Part shown: positions 61,028-64,000 of the stretch, piece by piece
Position numbering within the stretch: position 1 is the first letter of the stretch
Layout: each line of letters starts with the position of its first letter
Notes under the pieces: generated by a model
What the model was told of the DNA's origin: nothing
Database searches by the model: none
Seen by the model: only the letters and a program-made list of their open reading frames with translations
Assembly (NCBI RefSeq): GCF_000189635.1
Contig: NW_002476155.1
Span: 310,001 to 374,000 of the forward strand
Direction: 5' to 3'
Length of the DNA: 64,000 bases
Source: Tetrahymena thermophila SB210
Taxonomy: Eukaryota > Ciliophora > Oligohymenophorea > Hymenostomatida > Tetrahymenidae
Translations under genes and position numbers: made by a program

Positions 61028-64000
61028 TCAATTAAACTGTGAAAATTATTAATTAGATTTTTGGAGGTATGTTAAATTAGAAAAGTGTTATTCAATAGTG
61101 CTATTGTTACTAATATTATTTCCAATATAATTGCTACTTGGAATAGTATTTGAACTTTTAAAAATTGGATTTAAGGTATTTGCTGATTAAAAATTTTATT
61201 CTATAAGTTCATTATCATGCAGTTCGAGGCTATTTCCACTAGCTGATTAATATTGAATTTAACTTTTAACATCATTATATGATAAATTTTTATTTTATTT
61301 TAAGCCGTTATTTGTAACATTTTAAAAACTGCCAAAAAGATAAGAGTCTTCAAGTATGCCATTTAAAGGCATTTATTATTTTTAAAATTGATTTAATTAT
61401 TGTTAATTTGGCTACAATTATTAACAGCTTTACTGAATTTATTAATAATTGTCAAAAACAGCTTATTATTATATATTGCTTGGGGTTTAATCTATTTCAG
61501 ACATAGAAATCAATTAATACTATGATTTTTATTATGGTTATTGACTAAAAGGGAATATATTTTATGATGTTTTAATTTAGTTCAAGGATGAGATTTAGCT
61601 TGTGTTATAGTTATTAAGTGTATCTAGCTCAAGTAAATCATCCACAGTTAAAATTTTATTTTATTATACACTTTACTCTTTGTTATGGAAAATAGTATTG
61701 TTATTATTACTTAAATATTATTACTGTGCTTATTATTGGTAGCACATATTGTTTTGCTAAAAGTTATTTGAATGAACTTAATAAGGATTTACTTAAGAGG
61801 ATTACTGCATCAAGTTATATTATTATATCATAAATTATATGAAATTGGGATTCTCTGTAATGAATTTATTTATTTCATCTACTTTTTCTTATTTTTGTTA
61901 AGGCTATTAAGTTTAATTGTTTTGAAGTTGATTTTCTGTAAAGAAATTATTTTTCTTATTTGACAATTGTTAATTATCAACAATTTGAGCCTTATTCTGA
62001 GCTAAATTTATTTTAATAGTATCTAGATTACTTTATCTGCTTTGCTAAAATTGTTGATCATCCATCGATGTTTCAGATTGATTAACAAATGAAAACATTG
62101 ATTTTTTATTATTAGAATTTAATCCATTGTTAGCCTAGTTATTTGGTGTTTTGCAAGGAAATAATATTGAATTTTTCATGCTTTATTATTGACTTTGGTT
62201 GACAGAAGAATTCTTAGAAGTTTAATTTCCATTATTTGACATATATTTGTATTACATCTGTCTATTTAGCTTGATAAAATTTTAATTAGTAGAAGCTAAG
62301 GTTGATGGATTCTTTTCTCTAAAAAAGCTATTTGTACATTTCATACTAACATACTAACCATTTTACATTTAGGAGTTATTTTGGCAGCTACTTGTACTGT
62401 TTTGATTTAAATTCATCATCATATTCTGTTATTGAGGTGTTAATAAAGATATATTTTTAAGTCCACTTATCATATTTATGTTTTGCAAATCTTAGTTTTA
62501 ATTTATACTATCTTCTTCCTCTTCGATGTTGATAGTGATTTTAGGTTTCTTTGATAGAGATCTATTACTTGATTTTGATTACTTATTTGCAGACAAACTA
62601 ATTTTAGAAGTACTATTATTTTGATCAATTTAGCTTTCATAGCTTGATTTAATAGTTGATTTTGAGTTTTTCAAGTGTTTTTTTATTGATGCTACTGATG
62701 TTGGAGCATAATTTTAAGAATCTAGATATTATTGATTAGAATGCTATTAAATTGGTATATTTTAGTCACACTATTTTTGTTAATTTTCTAATTTATGCTT
62801 AGAACTAGAAAGTTGTTTTAAATATGATGATTTTGAATTATTAGTGTGATTAAGTTACTATTAAGTATAATTCTTAGCTTTTTCAGACTCCTTAGCCTAA
62901 TTCTTAGAAATAGTGGCAATATGATTTTGGCTTACCAGAGGTTTAGAAGGAGTGTAGAATTAAAATTAAAGATTTTCAATGAAATTTGTTGATTTTGTGT
63001 GCATTTGAATGTTATTTTTAACCAAATTATTTTATTCTTCTTCGAATTTTTCATTATTCTAAAATTGCTAAAGAGCAATCTAAGTTTTATTTAAGTGAGC
63101 TTAAGAGTCACTTTTTTGTAAAGGATTTTAAGTCCTTTTTAAAATAGGTGAGATAGTTCTATTTTGATTCTTTTTAGAATAGCTATGCTTGATTACAGTA
63201 GTTTGAGTACGCTGTAAACTATTTGAATTTAAATTTTCCTCGAAGTTTTATATCTGAGATTTAGGATTTATAATAGATTTTATTTTACTTTAGACATTTG
63301 CATACAATGTACCATTATGATTACTGCTATTTCTCTTCATTATGCTTTCTCTCTAGGCTTCTAAAGATTTTTACTAAATAAAAGGAAATTTTAGCTTAAA
63401 AATAAATTTAAAAACATAATTCATACCTCTCTTTACTCTTCTTCAATTTTTTTCATTTTTTACTGCAAGACTTAAATATTTTACCTCCTATTTGCATCGC
63501 TAAATAATTTATTGACCAAATTTGCTTCCTAATCTTTAGATAATTTCCCTTAAATTTAAATATAAATTTATGAAATTTAATTTGTAAAAATGATAATTAA
63601 TTTTTACCTCTTGAAATATTCTATTTATTTGATTCTTCAATAGATTTTTTGCTTTTCATTTCTTTTTATTTTATTTGTTCTTACTGAATTGCTCTCCTCC
63701 TCTCAAAATCCTAATTAAGTCTAAACAAAGTGCTTGTGCTTTTACTGCTAAGCTTAGTATTGCTCATGCTTCTAGCATAAGTATTCAATTCTTCATTCTC
63801 GTTGGAGTCAATATTATTTGTAAAAAATTTATTCAATTATTAAACTTCTTTTGAGATTTATGATTTGGCTCTTCTAATAAGTTAAAAAATTTAATGATAT
63901 TTAATTTAAAAAGAGCAAAAAAGAATACTCGTTATTGGATTCCACACTTTCTTTAGAAGACATTCTGCTGCTTCTTCTTCTATTTAAAATTTTAGCATAA
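61028..64000 (-). CDS. Gln/Asn/Ser-rich protein, 5' end uncertain
   Basis: Hydrophilic protein of at least about 900 aa ending TGA at 61028-61030. The most upstream ATG in frame is at 63961-63963 (MSSKESVESNNE, then an intron, then RAKSQISKEVQQLNKFFTNN), but the frame stays open to the window edge, so the gene may start outside. Early exons include a basic helical segment (DFERRRAIQQEQIKQKEMKS) separated by short introns near 63543-63607 and 63370-63430. The rest is one long exon of low-complexity Gln/Asn/Ser sequence with scattered basic patches and an acidic short stretch (KPKITINIEEEED). No domain is recognised. Composition is like the 20.8-24.3 kb gene, and such proteins are frequent in ciliates. 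Confidence 0.72.

Overview
The window looks like macronuclear chromosome sequence from a Tetrahymena-type ciliate. It is very AT-rich. Reading frames that match conserved proteins are full of in-frame TAA and TAG codons at positions where glutamine fits, and all of these genes end in TGA. Short AT-rich GT...AG introns split most genes. I therefore read TAA/TAG as Gln throughout. A standard-code ORF search sees almost none of these genes, so the models below were built by eye from six-frame reading and splice-phase bookkeeping. No tool was run.

Layout. 0.4-6 kb, minus strand: a Rab2 GTPase, a small three-exon gene of unknown function, a DUF1295/steroid-reductase-like membrane protein and a Cys-pair protein of unknown function. 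6.6-27 kb, plus strand: a FAM32A-like protein, tRNA-Asn(GTT), an OSCA/CSC1/TMEM63-like channel, an Integrator subunit 4 homologue, the coatomer delta subunit, a secreted phospholipase C-type phosphoesterase, a large Gln/Asn-rich protein and a coiled-coil protein. 27.7-37.4 kb, minus strand: a SHIPPO-type Pro-Gly-Pro repeat protein, a 438-aa unknown, a GRWD1/Rrb1 WD-repeat ribosome-assembly chaperone and a coiled-coil protein. 38.8-42.1 kb, plus strand: an intronless protein with two cyclic-nucleotide-binding-like domains. 42.6-57.3 kb, minus strand: a BRAP2-like RING/UBP-zinc-finger ligase, a STAND/NACHT-like P-loop ATPase fused to coiled coils, spliceosomal SmE and a very long coiled-coil protein. 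59-60.6 kb, plus strand: a secreted Cys-rich protein made of 114-bp tandem repeats. 61-64 kb, minus strand: a Gln/Asn/Ser-rich protein whose 5' end may lie beyond the window.

Functionally this is a mixed eukaryotic housekeeping neighbourhood: vesicle traffic (Rab2, delta-COP), RNA processing (SmE, INTS4), ribosome assembly (GRWD1), ubiquitin signalling (BRAP2) and several candidate cilium or cytoskeleton proteins (SHIPPO repeats, long coiled coils, NPHP3-like ATPase). I see no operon logic, transposon, CRISPR array, telomere repeat or rRNA. The least ordinary items are the homogenised Cys-rich repeat gene, the STAND ATPase-coiled-coil fusion, the double CNBD-like protein with a large insertion and no recognisable phosphate-binding arginine, a long near-perfect hairpin with C7/G7 tracts at 11.4 kb, and two diverged tandem duplications in intergenic DNA near 30 and 32 kb.
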